A stretch of 64,000 nt of DNA from Scedosporium boydii (lineage: Eukaryota > Ascomycota > Sordariomycetes > Microascales > Microascaceae): assembly GCA_002221725.1 (NCBI GenBank), contig NJFT01000001.1, positions 1 to 64,000 on the forward strand, in the 5' to 3' direction. Of the stretch, positions 11,192-22,949 are shown piece by piece. Below the pieces are notes generated by a model, which ran no database searches, was not told the origin of the DNA, and saw nothing but the letters and a program-made list of their open reading frames with translations. Made by a program: the position numbers and the translations under genes. Every line of letters starts with the position of its first letter. Position 1 is the first letter of the stretch.

Positions 11192-12367
11192 TTATAACTC
11201 AACCGCTGGCTTATTCTTATTTAAACCTTCCAGTAGCATACATGCTTGGCAGATATCCTGACTAGACATATATCCACACCTCTTACAGGTCCCCTTCGTT
11301 TGTAAAGGCTCTCCAGTCTTGCTCGCCGGTCTCGTTTTGTTTCCAGCCTTGCTGGCCGACTGTAGCGGTGCCTTTGGTCTCGAGGTAATTTCAACTTCCA
11401 GCGCTTGATAATTGGCCTCAGGCTGTTTACCAGAGGAAACTGGAAGGCTGTCAAAGTTATTTGAAGAACCGCAGCCCTTTCCAGTATCCCCGCTTATCGC
11501 CGCCGGAAGAGATATGCAGGCACATGAAGATTCGGATGATCCCGGTACCAGTCTCGCCATATCCTCGCCGCTCCTGACAATGTCCAAGATAGCGGTAGGA
11601 CGGACTCTTTCAAGGTTCTTGATCAGGCTGCGCGCGGTCCCGCGGAAGGCCTCGGGGCTGTAGATGCATTCGGTACTAAAGTAGAGTAGTTTCTTATGGT
11701 GGGCGTAAAGGACGATTTCCTTTTCGTACGAGTATTTCAGGGGCTTACTGCGCTTGACATCACCCAGACCGTCTCCGGTGACAATACTCGTACTCCTTGC
11801 CAAGCGGGGTAGGTCTCCTCTTAAGAGGTTCATCAGGACCGTCTCAGCAATATCGTCTGCGTTGTGTCCGGTTACTAGGTGCTTGATCCCCAAGAGCTTG
11901 GCACCGCGATCAAGAGCCTGACGCCGAAACACGCCGCAATACGTGCAGTTTCCTTTCTTGCCAATAGCTTCCACGACTTGATCCATGGTCCATCCGTACA
12001 GCTCGGAATAACTAACGATCTTTAATGGCATATCGTAGTCGACGGAATTCTGCTTCACGGTCTCCAGAGAATCGTCGCGATAACCAGTGATTCCTTCGTC
12101 GATGCTGAGGAGCACCAGCTCCACTCCATAGTCATATCGATCATTTAAAGTTTTGAGAACCGATGCCAGGACTGTGGAATCTTTTCCGCCGGAAGCACCT
12201 ATGGCAACCTTCTCACCTCTGTGAAAGAGACCTGAAGATGCGATAGTGTGGTGTACTTCCTCCTCGAAGACCGTTATAAAACAATCCTTGCATAACTTTT
12301 GGTGATTCTTAGGCCGTTTCACATGAGCGCGCGAGGTGCGACAGCGAGCGCATAAAGTGGGTGCCAT
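11192..12367 (-). CDS. NCS6: Cytoplasmic tRNA 2-thiolation protein 1 (Ncs6/Ctu1)
   Basis: A single exon of 391 residues. The N-terminal zinc motif is CARC...CKDC (residues 6-29). The PP-loop ATPase signature SGGKDS is at 59-64, a CTYC pair at 141-144 and a [14 protein letters not shown] segment follows. The C-terminal CKRCG...CQAC is the zinc finger typical of Ctu1. With Ncs2/Ctu2 and Urm1 the enzyme adenylates and thiolates U34 of Lys, Gln and Glu tRNAs in the cytosol (mcm5s2U). Length is near or slightly above the family norm, the excess being a Ser/Lys-rich linker before the last finger. The gene is divergent from ribosomal protein eL8, with 405 bases between the ATGs. Confidence 0.95.
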   Translation of the reverse strand: MAPTLCARCRTSRAHVKRPKNHQKLCKDCFITVFEEEVHHTIASSGLFHRGEKVAIGASGGKDSTVLASVLKTLNDRYDYGVELVLLSIDEGITGYRDDSLETVKQNSVDYDMPLKIVSYSELYGWTMDQVVEAIGKKGNCTYCGVFRRQALDRGAKLLGIKHLVTGHNADDIAETVLMNLLRGDLPRLARSTSIVTGDGLGDVKRSKPLKYSYEKEIVLYAHHKKLLYFSTECIYSPEAFRGTARSLIKNLERVRPTAILDIVRSGEDMARLVPGSSESSCACISLPAAISGDTGKGCGSSNNFDSLPVSSGKQPEANYQALEVEITSRPKAPLQSASKAGNKTRPASKTGEPLQTKGTCKRCGYMSSQDICQACMLLEGLNKNKPAVEL

Positions 12368-12772
12368 GGCCGAAAACGGAGAGAGTACCAGGAATAGAGG
12401 TTGACCAGCGTCCCTGCGAGACGAAGAAAAAGAAATTTAATGAAAGACTTGAGGTAGGCACTGGAAATGTGACGCATCGCCTATCGCAAAAGAGTTGGCG
12501 CAAAAAGGCAGGAGCAATATTGGACAGTGTCAATCCAAGATGTTTTGTACTGTTAGGCAGGCCCGGGGCACGGACCAATTTATGAAAAGAGACTGAAATT
12601 TGTCGTAGCCCTAACGATTTAACAAACCCCCCACATTGAAATTTATCCATTTCTAGCATTTCCGCATCTCGAAAAAATCCATCTCGAAACTTTCCTCTTC
12701 ACACCCAGCAACCGCCTCCCTCGACAACTCCGCCCACCCACCCAGAGGCCTCGACACCCCCTTTCAATCAAA
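12368..12772. promoter_or_regulatory. Bidirectional promoter region of NCS6 and eL8
   Basis: This short divergent spacer joins two translation genes. It contains TAGCCCTAAC at 12606-12615. The core AGCCCTAA fits the ARCCCTAA sequence bound by Tbf1-type telobox factors, which drive ribosomal protein genes in several fungi. A C-rich stretch follows before the eL8 start. Co-regulation is inferred from the layout. Confidence 0.45.
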
Positions 12773-14003
12773 ATGGTAAGCTAGAAGAAACAAAATAACT
12801 CGATCCGATGAATTGATCTTACCCGCCGCGGGCTTTATTTGGTTTCAAAGCAATTGAGTTTTCCCGTAAGACGGACTCAATGGCCATCGACCATGCCCGA
12901 TGGAATTCCGCCCATTTTCAAACATCCTTAACTGGATGGGGTGAAGACTGGCTGGAGACGCAATGGCTTTGCTGAAAGGCGGCCGTGTGCGTTCTCGTTA
13001 GAGCTAAAGGGAAGACTGAATTTGGAGGAAGACCATATTCGCTGATGTCTTTTCTTTTCTCAATGACAGCCCCCCAAGACTGGAAAGAAGGTCGCCCCCG
13101 CGCCTTTCGGCTCGAGGAGCGCTGGCTCTAAGAAGGCTCCCAAGGTGCGTAAAATAACTACTACTACTCCTCCTGCCCCATTTCCTGGGTGTTTTCTTGA
13201 TCTAACGAGACGACTACTAGAACCCCCTTATCGAGAAGCGTCCCCGCAACTTCGGTATCGGCCAGGATATCCAGCCCCGCCGCAATGTCGCCCGCATGGT
13301 GAAGTGGCCCGAGTATGTCCGCCTCCAGCGCCAGAAGAAGATCATCAGCATGCGTCTCAAGGTGCCCCCGGCGCTCTCCCAGTTCCAGCACGTCCTTGAC
13401 CGCAACACCGCCGCCCAGGCTTTCAAGCTCCTCAACAAGTACCGACCTGAGACCAAGGCCGAGAAGAAGGAGCGTCTCCTCAAGGAGGCCACCGCCGTCA
13501 AGGAGGGCAAGAAGAAGGAGGACGTCAGCAAGAAGCCCTACACCGTCAAGTACGGTCTCAACCACGTTGTTGGTCTCATCGAGAACAAGAAGGCTTCTCT
13601 TGTCCTCATCCCCAACGACGTCGACCCCATCGAGCTCGTCGTCTTCCTTCCTTCTCTCTGCCGCAAGATGGGTATCCCCTACGCCATCATCAAGGGCAAG
13701 GCTCGTCTCGGTACCGTCGTCCACAAGAAGGTAAAGAACTGGAATCCAATCCCACTTTGATTGACCTTCAGAACAGAAAGTTAACCCTTCCTTTTTTTTC
13801 AGACCGCTGCTGTCCTCGCCCTCACCGAGGTCCGCTCCGAGGACAAGAACGAGCTCTCCAAGCTCGTCACCGCTATCAAGGACGGCTACGTTGAGAAGCA
13901 CGAGGAGGCCCGCCGCAAGTGGGGTGGTGGTATCATGGGCTTGAAGTCCCAGAACAAGACCCTCAAGAAGATCAAGGCTCGTGAGTCTGCCCTCAAGATC
14001 TAA
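12773..14003 (+). CDS. RPL8: 60S ribosomal protein eL8 (L7a/L8)
   Basis: Exons 12773-12775, 13070-13144, 13221-13730 and 13803-14003 join to 262 residues, close to the yeast length. The first exon is just the start codon, followed by a 294-nt intron; this is a common arrangement in fungal ribosomal protein genes. The product shows [22 protein letters not shown] and the L7Ae-type core ([37 protein letters not shown]). It ends in a basic tail. It is a structural protein of the large ribosomal subunit near the 5.8S/25S rRNA. Codon use is strongly biased to C-ending and AAG/GAG codons, as expected for very high expression. Confidence 0.97.
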
Positions 14004-14973
14004 GATCCTTGACGTCTTGAAAAAAGAAAAAGAAAAACCTCGAAAAAATTATACCACCTGGTCAGTCAAACGAGATTCCATGCCTTGTAGCCGAATAGGA
14101 AGCGCCGAAGGGTGTTAGAATTTACTTGACTTTACCACCAAAATATCTCATCAACATCCCTCCACACACTTTTTTGTACGTGCGGAGTTCCCGATCGCGG
14201 AATTTCGATTCGCAGCGCAGCGGCTCTGTTTCTTGTTCTCATGATATGAAGAAGATACAATGATTTTTTTTTTCGGTCACGGAGATGGTCTCTTAAAAAA
14301 AAGGAGTTACATGTTTTGTTCTTTCCGTCGAGGTAACGAAGTTCAAGGGCTGCATAGGTTGTAGAAGGCATGGGCGAAAATAGGACTCCTTTTTAATTGT
14401 TGCCTCCGTTACATGTTTCCTCCTTTGCGTAGCTCAGAGACCCTTTGCGTGAGAGAGTAGTCCGATGCACTAGGCCACCGCCGATACCGTCCTCCAATTC
14501 CTTAGGGCGTAGCACATCCGACGTTGCCAAGAGAATCTAAGTAGGATGTAAGATTGGTCTTGGATGTAACATGAAGGTAGATATGTTCCAAGCTTGGCCT
14601 TCCAGTTGAGTGATCTTCTCTCACGCGTTAAGTAAACCTTGCCATCCGTTTTCACTTTCCGATTCCATTACGGGAACCTCTGAGCCCTCAACCTCACTTC
14701 AAGATATAAAAGAGCATGACTAAAGTGAGAGAGTAAAAAAAAAATTGAAAAGAATAACATAAAAGGCTCTATTTACCACAGCACTTCATCCCTTCCCAAA
14801 TCGAAGGTTCGCGAGACTTCCCTTTAACTCCCAATACCTCTCTCGTCCAACGAAGTGTTTTTCCCCAATTATCACCATCCCATGACAGGCAGAAGATGAG
14901 CCACAGCATCATAGCTGTTATGAGCAGAACGACCCAGGTTTCCCTTTCCCTGCCGGGACTTCTTCAAGCCACC
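14004..14973. other. Convergent 3' regions of eL8 and NTF2
   Basis: The region contains the 3' ends of two converging genes. It has several A and T runs and no supported ORF, RNA gene or repeat. Confidence 0.5.
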
Positions 14974-16041
14974 TTAACCGTAGACCAGCTTGAAGACGTC
15001 ATTGTAGACAAAGTATTGACCAGTAGCAGCGTCTCGTACGAGTTGGAAGGCTTGGCAGTAGTTCATAGGGCGCTGCTCCTCGTCAACCTATTACAAGGGG
15101 AACATGTTAGCTATCCTATGTCTTGATCTGGTACTTTTTCCCTCTCTCTCTTATTTCATCGTCCGAATCGTAGTGCAACAGGAGATATTGTACAAGCTGA
15201 AAAGAAAGAAGAATTCGAGAAATATGTCTTGATGAGTAAGGGAAGAAGAAAGGAGCACGAACCAAGAGCTGGCCAGTAACGAGGATAAAGATGCCGTTCT
15301 CGGTCGGCTGGGCATCGAGGGTCGAGACCTGGTGCTTGACCTGCTGGAATGGGAGTCCCTATAAAAGGCAGCGATATTCGCCATCTGTTAGTTGCCGGTG
15401 TCTCCGAAACAGCCATCGGTGCATGCGAGCCTGAGGCTGGTTAGTAGACGATGGAACACCCATACCGAGAGCTTTTCGACAATGCCGTTGACACCGAGGA
15501 CGGAAGCGGACTCGAAAGTCAGCATAGACTGCTCCCTCTATAGCCCGACGAGCAGAAGTTAGCTTCACACGCAACACACAAGCTAGGTTCCGAAGCGGCG
15601 ACTGCCCGCCCTCCATCGACGCAGCGGCTCCGGAAAGGAAGGTATCTCCCAAGAAAACGTACGTAGAGGGCGGTGAGGTTCTTGCGATCGGCATCGAAAG
15701 TGTTGTAGTAGAACTCGATGAATTGCTCTGTAAAACACCTCAGGTGTGAGTGGCACGAAGAGAGAAGAAAGTTGGTGTGCAAGATATCGTCTTGAGTGAT
15801 ACAAGGAGCTAGAGGGGTTAACTTACTGGCAACTTGCTCAAAGTCTAAAGGTAGTCGAGGCGCGTCATGGTTAGCAACATGGAACTTCTTCTAAGACATA
15901 TATCCAAACCCTCGCGCGTGTGCATGTCCGCCAAAGCTCGAATGTGAGGCAAGGCTCTGCTCTTCACAATCGCGGGGCGAAAGGAGGGGCGGGGTTGGCC
16001 TTCTGGCGGGGTAACGAGGAAAAAAAAAACGTACCGGCCAT
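14974..16041 (-). CDS. NTF2: Nuclear transport factor 2
   Basis: Six exons (16035-16041, 15827-15844, 15663-15727, 15466-15537, 15263-15358, 14974-15087) join to 123 residues, the normal NTF2 size. The protein begins MADFEQVAKQFIEFYYNTFDADR and contains LTALYREGSMLTFE, GLPFQQVKHQVSTLDAQP and the end FVYNDVFKLVYG, all diagnostic. NTF2 is a small dimer that carries Ran-GDP into the nucleus through FG nucleoporins. The first two coding exons are tiny (7 and 18 nt), and five introns in such a short gene is intron-dense for this window. The last intron uses a slightly unusual donor (GTTCGT). Confidence 0.96.
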
Positions 16042-17734
16042 TTTTGCGGATTGTCGTGGAGAGTTGGGACTGGGGAAATATCGTGGATAGAAGGCAGGAA
16101 AAAAGTTTGATGAAGAGCTCCGCAAGCTTGCAGGTTTTAAAAACAAGGAACAAAGAAATCGAGAGAGGTGGTCCTGGACGCCTACAAAAGGGGGGAAGCA
16201 AAACGAGGAAGGGACGTCTGCGTTTGGGGACTGGTTGGTAAGGTGGGGTGGAGGAAATGAAGGTCTTTCTCTGGGCGAAGTGGGCGCGACGATTGTGGAA
16301 TGGAACTTTGAATGTGCGAATGTGTGGCGGGGTAAACGGGCAATGGCTTTGACGTTGGACTAGGGGAAGGGGCGCTGAAGGGGCACCATCAACTGCTGGA
16401 TTTGATATCAGATACGAGGGAGTGTAGTACAATGCCAGCGATGAGGGAGCACAAACAAGCACTCGAGGACCAGTCCTGACTAACAAATAGGGCGCGGGGT
16501 TCACGGCCTGTACCTGTTGAAACAAAGTATCAAACCCTGAAGAGATCAAATGGTGACTTGACTGGATTCGAGGCTGAAAAGAGCTGGAAGAAGCTAGAGG
16601 AAAGCGAAGCGGTTATATATTGAGATTGACCGTCAATGATGCATTTTCTCGCTTCGACCTACAAAGGCCAATATCCTCAAAGCCCAACGTCAGCCGCCTG
16701 GCAAACCGCCCCGAGGCACTTGAGGCACTTCTACCGGAAAAAAATGAAGCTCAAATGTGCAGTTCTCGCCAAGTTGTGTCACCACCAGCCTCCAAAAGTT
16801 CGCAAGTGCTGCCTACTTCACAATGTGAATGAGAGGTGATTTCCGCACGCAACCCAACCAACTAGCATCCTCGATCCGCCGCCGAAGCTGGAGCCTGATG
16901 AAAGCACCCTTCTCACCCCAAAAGGAGAAAACATTGATCAAATGTACTTCGGATGATGATAATGCTAGGAAACCACGCCCATCGGTAGTCATAAGGACGT
17001 CGAGACATGAAGGCGGTGGGTCGTCTGCCTGCCACCCTAGAAAGTGAAGATTCACCTTGTCGACCCAAGTTCCCTCCCAAAGGCGTCGTCCTTCAGACCC
17101 CCATCGAGCAGCTTGAAAGTGTCATTGGGCATACGTAAGAGTGTAGGAACGTAGGAACGTAAGAATTCGAAAGCAACCACCCAAATTTGTGGGGGCACGA
17201 CTCAGTTCAATGCGTCCGACAAAGGCGTAATCAACATTCAATGCCTGAAACCACCAGCCCAACTCCCGCCATGTGATGCCTAAGACATGCGTCCGGCAAC
17301 AGCAACATGCCCGGGGACGCAAGGGCACTTACTCTTCTCCAGCCAATACAGAACCCGACGGCCCTCAGGGGCCATGTCCATCGTGCTTTTGTAGATCACT
17401 TGCGTTCATGCGAGGTATATTGATATTAAACTACACCCCCTCTCCAAGAAAAAAATACCAGACAGGGGGTACCAACCTACTAAAAAAAAACCGCCCAGCT
17501 CGAGTCTTTTGTCTGGATATTCGGGTTTCATTTCATTTTTTTCTTTTTTCTGGGCTTTTGTTTTCGGAAAAGACGAAGAAAACAGCAACATGACTTTCGC
17601 GCGCGTTTGATCCCACACCCCTCCTTTTCCTTGTCCCTACGCCGTCTTGTACGAGACCAATACCATTGCTTTGGATAATGTTTCCTGAAACCGTCTTGTC
17701 ATCACTTTGCGCACGCCGTCAAAACAAGGCACGC
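16042..17734. other. Intergenic region upstream of NTF2
   Basis: This holds the NTF2 leader and promoter (a purine/pyrimidine-skewed stretch at 16010-16250) and the 3' flank of the DUF7918 gene. A short minus-strand frame from 17381 with a possible intron is discussed among the rejected items. Nothing else is supported. Confidence 0.45.
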
Positions 17735-19653
17735 TCATAGCTCTTCCTCTTCCTCCATTGCGTTGGAAGCATCGGCCGCGAAAGGCTGCTTGCTCTGTGT
17801 AGTTGTTGCGCCGCTGGTACCTGATAGCATTCCATCCAATCCACCGAGCCCAGCGCCAGGTACTGAAGGGCCCGTCTCCACAGGGCCACTAACGCTAGGC
17901 CGATGCCTCTTCATTGGGCTGCCGAGTATGGTAGAGTCGTCGGGCTTGCTGGTCGGTGGCACCGCCGAGGCCACAGGACCAGGCTTCGTATCCTTAGCTG
18001 ATCCACCGGCATCCCTACTAAGTAGAGATGGCTGGAGGCCAGATCCACTAGAGGGTGCTGGACTCGCCGCGTGGGGCGACGCGGCTGAGCTGTCTGGATC
18101 AGCAGAATGAGCCCGCTTAAGCTACACAATGAAGTAATCCGCGTTAGCATCATATTGGAACTGATTGCAACATGGGGCCTTAGACATACCCTCATCCGAT
18201 CAACTCCATCAGCGAGCTCCTTCGGAATCGCAGTTTCGCCGGAAGCCGTGTTGATTTCCTTGTCATCCATGTCTTGCATTTTGATCAGTATTTCACTCTC
18301 ATCCTCGTCATCATCGTCATCGCTGTCGTCTTGTACACCAGTCGCGTTGCCATTAGACTTCTTGCGAGCTTTCTTCCGCCGGCTTGAGTCGCGCTCCGCA
18401 TCGCGGAAGGCCGAGAAGCCAACGGTGCCGCTAGTCTTGAGAGGTCCGAGGCTAGAGAAGTCGAGTTGAGCCGAGCGACGTTTGGAGCCACCTGGGGTGC
18501 TCTGAACATTGCTCTTAGATAGAACTCCGATCTTTTGGAGTTGGCCTAGAAAGAGGGAAGGAGAGTGGGGTTAGAATAAAAGATTCAAGAAAAATAGAGC
18601 TCGGGTTGTAAAGCGTAAATAAAACTCACGTTCGCCACGGTAGAAAAATGTAAACGTCGCATATGGCTTGTCGGGTCCATCGATTCCAGTTACAGTCTGA
18701 GTACTAATCGTGCTGGGGTCCAACGTCTTGGGCTTCGCAAAACTAGTGGTATGCTCCACATCCGCAGCTAGGGAGTTGCTGCTGTCCGCGGCTACAGCAT
18801 CCAGATCGTCCTCGTCATCGTCGTGGGCATCGAACTGGGGGGAGTATTCGCCCTTCTTGATTTCGCCCGACGCAAGGACCCTAAACATGGAAACCTTGAT
18901 CTGGCCCGTAGCCTCGGGAGGCTCGTCGTCGTCCGAAAGGGAGTCCGAATCGTCCGATAGAGCTTGCACGGGGGAACCGTCGTCGGCTCCGTATCGCAGC
19001 ACGCCGCGGCTTCCGTTCGACTCGGCCAATTCCTCATTACGCTTCTGACGCCTTCGGCGCTTCTCAAACTTCTTACGTCGGCGCTCGATCTTCGCCTGGG
19101 CGTCGTCGCCCTGAAGATCGAGACCGTTGAGCCAGCGCTCTAGGCCGACTTCCCTGAAGAGGAACTCTCTCTCGGCGAGACCACCGCCCTCGGACTCGGG
19201 AACCTGGACCCAACGACTATTGACCCAGGTTTCCTCGCCGGGTCGTAGTAGGGTTGCGACTTCTTCCTTGGCGCGTCCGTCGAAATAAATGTATGCCGCA
19301 ATCGTTTCATTAGGTGAATTCGTCATCGGTATATACGGAGTCACACCAGTCGTAACCTTGCCGTACTCGCCCGAGGTCGAGGGAAGACTGGCGACATATT
19401 GGGGCTTCGGCTTCGGATTCGACTCGGTAGGTTTCGGCGTCGAGTACGGAATGGCTAATCCGGGTGTCAAAAGGGTAATAGATATGGCGAAACGGGCCGG
19501 CTCGGGAGTGTTGGAGTCGTCATTAAGCTGGGGAGTGGGCACGGGTATGTAGGTGCTGATCCTCGAAACCCGTGACTGTTTCTGAATACCATGCTCTGGG
19601 AGCGGCGCTCCGTTGGAGTGGATGCTCACGGCTATCCCCTTGAAGCACGGCAT
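17735..19653 (-). CDS. DUF7918-type protein, probably nuclear
   Basis: Exons 18630-19653, 18190-18545 and 17735-18121 join to 588 residues. The first 190 residues (MPCFKGIAVSIHSNG..., RFAISITLLTPGLAIPY, AAYIYFDGRAKEEV, WLNGLDLQ...) resemble the fungal DUF7918 fold, a compact domain of unknown function common in ascomycetes and basidiomycetes. Then comes a strongly basic segment (ERRRKKFEKRRRRQKRN) and acidic Ser/Asp runs. A short FTFFYRGERQLQKIGVL motif spans the first intron, and a disordered Ser/Pro-rich tail follows with KRHRP. The basic runs suggest nuclear localisation. Introns are 84 and 68 nt. No enzyme motif is visible. The family assignment comes from recalled motif similarity and is moderately sure. 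Confidence 0.75.
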
Positions 19654-20832
19654 GGCGGCGAAGGTGCTTGGGGTGCGAGCACACCTTCAGCTTCGAATCG
19701 AAACGTCCAGCAGTCCTCGAAAAAAAAAAAAAAAATGCTACTTCATCAAAGGGTGCCGAAGGTGATCAATCGTAAGGGCGGGGCTGGGGGGGGTTGACTA
19801 ACGTAGGGGAAGTTAGCATATAAGGTTCTAGAGAAAATAAAAAGACGAAGTATGAAAACTATCGTAAGACGTACTAAGAGATGTTTGGGAAAGTCCGTTC
19901 TTATGTACGTTGAACAAGGTTTTGAGGGTTCAGGTTGGGTCTCGGCAGGTGGCGGTGATGGAAACTTGGACCGTTGCTGATGGTGATAGTGATTTTGCCT
20001 TGGTTGGGGAAGCGGGCCAGGGTAACAGGTCGCGAGGGCAGCTGCCAGTCAGTGCCGGTCACGGAAGAGCGTCAGTCTTAGGAAAGCGCTGCTGGGCAAA
20101 GGGCGGTACCGGTCCTATCGAAACAAATACAGCATAAGGAATATGCGGCTAGCAGTGGTATTGACGTGTTTCCTATAGACATATGTTGTGTGGATGTGTG
20201 GATCGATATCAAGGGGTCTCCTCCTCTGGCTCGATCGAGTGATTTGATGGGGTCGTTGAGTAAGGAGTCGTCGATAGCGGTGGTGGTAACGCACGCAGGT
20301 CCCCCAGAACTAGACCGAAACATCCCTAGCAAAACACGCTTCACAGGTCGTTGCCAGCAAATTGGAGAAGGCAGCGGAGAATCCAATTAGCTGGGGCGCT
20401 GGTTTCATTTCCACCGGATGAACATCGGAAATATTAGCTGGCGGCTGCGGGTTGCGGGGTGATACAACAATGAACACTACGGAGTACAATTGTAGCATGG
20501 CAGGACGACGCCACCCACCATTTTCGGTTTCGCTGAGATTATCTTCAACCAGAGTCAAGCCCATCATCGCCTCACTCTCAAATACATACATACTACATTC
20601 ATTACACGGTATTGCCTCGCTTCAAGCAGGAGGATGACTTGCTATTACAGCTACTTATATGATTTTAATCGACTACATTGATTCCATTATCCACGACGTT
20701 GACTCCTGAATTTATCACGTGCACGGATGCCGAGGGAGACATTAGAGTCCGTTAGAAGTCTGGCCCTCTCGATTTAAGTTTAGTTTTCCAACTGCTCATG
20801 GCATGACGCTGTGGCGCAACATTGTACCTCGT
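19654..20832. other. Intergenic region between DUF7918 and seipin genes
   Basis: Upstream of the DUF7918 ATG lies an A run (about 19720-19734). Short ORFs at 19910-20137 and 20078-20591 overlap on opposite strands and lack recognisable features. Nothing else is supported. Confidence 0.45.
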
Positions 20833-22146
20833 CTAATTGTCCGAATAATCCTCGACCTTTATCTTTACCTCATCATCGGTATCTTCGCCCAACGACCTGA
20901 GCAGCTCCTCAGTCTCCCGTGCCTCCCGCTTGATTCTGGCTTCTTGTGATGTTTCCTCTTCTCTCGACGGCTTGGTTGGCTCAGCTTCCTCTTCAGCCTC
21001 TGCCTTGAGACGGCGGAGTCGAAGATCCCTGGCCCTGCTTATCTCGCCTGACCCGTGAGCTTGTTTTGGAGTACTCAATGCGCTACTCTTAGCGGCACTT
21101 GTGCTAGTACTAGAGCTGGGCTCTAAGCTTTTCTTGCCCTCGGGTTGAGGCTCCGGCTCATTGCCTTCTATGGTGTCCGTAGACTTTTCCGGCGATCCCA
21201 TAGCTAGACCTATAAGGAATAAGGCTACCGCGGCGAATAACATCTCCACGCTCCAGAATCCCAACGTAAGTGTAATGAATGCCGGTAGTCTATAGTTGTG
21301 TAAGATCCACCGTAGGCCACGAAGTTTCGCCGTGAGTGTCACAGACGCCTCGTACGTTTGCATCTGCTGGCCAGCCTGGACTTCAACGTATATGGACTTG
21401 GGTATCTTTGATTCCCGAGGGAAGGTGACCCCTTCGGCCAGTTGTACCGTCATCACGTAGTATTGGCTGCTAGGCACCAGCAGGTGGTAAGGCAGCAAAA
21501 GGAGGCGTTTGACCAGGCCGACTGCTGGGTCCACCTGTGGCACTAGCGCGGGTCGGCGACTGGAGAGGATGATGGTTTCTGGATCCACGAGACTCATACC
21601 CGTCTCTGGGTACTGGATGCCATGAATGATGCCGGGAGAGCTGGAATCCAGGAGATGTAGCACGACCATAAAGTTGCCATGTTGCGCGTTTGGCACGGAT
21701 TTGGGCAGGGTTAGGCTGACGGAAACGTCATAGCCTTGCTGTGTCTTGGGCAAAGGCCGGGAGACGGCCGTGAGCCCGAAAGGGTGCGCACCAATTCTAT
21801 TCAAATGGGCATTTCGGCTTTTTGTAAGTAAGGTTCTTGGGCCGAAAAAAAATATGAGGTAGACAAGGATCGGCGACTCACCCATACTGGAGGTAGACTG
21901 GCCAGGTCAGAGACTTGTCGGGCACATACTTGGCAAAGAAGACGGCTGTTGATAATATGGATAGGAACAGAAGAGCCAAGGAACTCCCGGCGAGTAATGT
22001 AAAATTCAGCAGCACGCGCCGGGTAGTCTTGGACGTGATTGCATCGCGAACTTCCTTGAGCACCTAGGTCGAGCGAGTGTCAGCACATGTCAGTAAGAAA
22101 ACGATGTTGAGCACATCAGCTGTCGCTCGAGATTGATCAGTACCAT
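20833..22146 (-). CDS. SEI1: Seipin, lipid-droplet biogenesis protein
   Basis: Exons 22144-22146 (ATG only), 21882-22063 and 20833-21796 join to 382 residues. The ATG-only first exon is inferred: translation past it reaches a stop, and ATG joined to GTGCTCAAGG gives MVLKEVRD in phase. TM1 is at about 18-45 (LLNFTLLAGSSLALLFLSIL...). The luminal domain includes YGIGAHPFGL, YDVSVSLTLPKS and a NFMVVLHLLDS beta strand. TM2 is at about 231-262. The cytosolic tail is long, charged and Ser/Glu-rich. Seipin is an ER membrane oligomer at ER-lipid droplet contacts that controls droplet size and neutral-lipid flow. The acidic/basic C-terminal tail is longer than in yeast. The start is the least certain part. 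Confidence 0.88.
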
Positions 22147-22949
22147 TCTTTTTCCGAATCTTGCGCGACAGGATTAATTCCCTATATTACCCCCTGGAAA
22201 GAATTTCTAAGTTTGCAGGTTGATGAATCCTGCGCATTCGTCGGGGAATGAACGATGGCGACGTGTGAAACTTCGATGTTGTTGAACTGTTCAGGTTCCA
22301 GCAGACGCTGCCGCCAGACGTCATCTCAAGAAGGCCTGGTTACATTGTGAGACAACAAACGAGCACTTTCATCAACACCAAGCAACACTCACTACTTCCT
22401 GAAGTCCCTACCGCGATTTGCTATCAATTTACAAATTTGTTTCATCGTCGACAATAGGTTCGATCCTTGGTCAAGTCGATAGTTTCCTGGGGAAATATTG
22501 GTTTATTGTGTATAGTTACGGCTCAGTTGCCTCGGCGGGTGGTGTCAGCAGACAGGTACAATGCACCTACTCCCTACTCAGCGGTCTCACAGCCTCACAA
22601 CCTACGAAGCACATCAAGAAACATCAGTGTGGAGATGAAAATTAGAAATCAAGAGCGGAAAACAGAGAGCTTCAGTCTAAATGATCTAGCACTCCTCGGA
22701 TCCTCGGATGCAAACACTTCCGGCGACCCATTTCCATAAACAGATCCGTGTCACTATCCTCAAAACAATCTTGCCCAACAATACGGGAAAGGGGGTGAAT
22801 GAAGTGAACCGGCCCGCGAATAATCCATCATGAAATAAACCGTCAAGAACAAAAATCAAAACATGAATCAAATGTAGTGGGAAAGGGAAGAAACCAAAGG
22901 TCCACATGCAATGCAGGATGCTCTCTTTATGAAACCCTCTCGAATCCAA
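22147..22949. other. Intergenic region, seipin upstream and F-BAR 3' flank
   Basis: No gene is supported. A GGTTCGATCC string at 22457-22466 resembles a tRNA B box but lacks an A box or cloverleaf (see rejected items). Confidence 0.45.

Noticed and set aside
12776..13069. Box C/D snoRNA inside the first eL8 intron
   Set aside because: GATGAA and CTGA strings occur but spacing and a closing terminal stem are missing.
17122..17381. Possible two-exon small protein on the minus strand from an ATG at 17381
   Set aside because: A donor GTAAGT and an acceptor CTTAG give a 68-residue product, but it matches no family I know and its second half looks like random translation.
22457..22467. tRNA B-box-like GGTTCGATCC
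   Set aside because: No A box at the proper distance, no acceptor stem pairing and no T terminator downstream.
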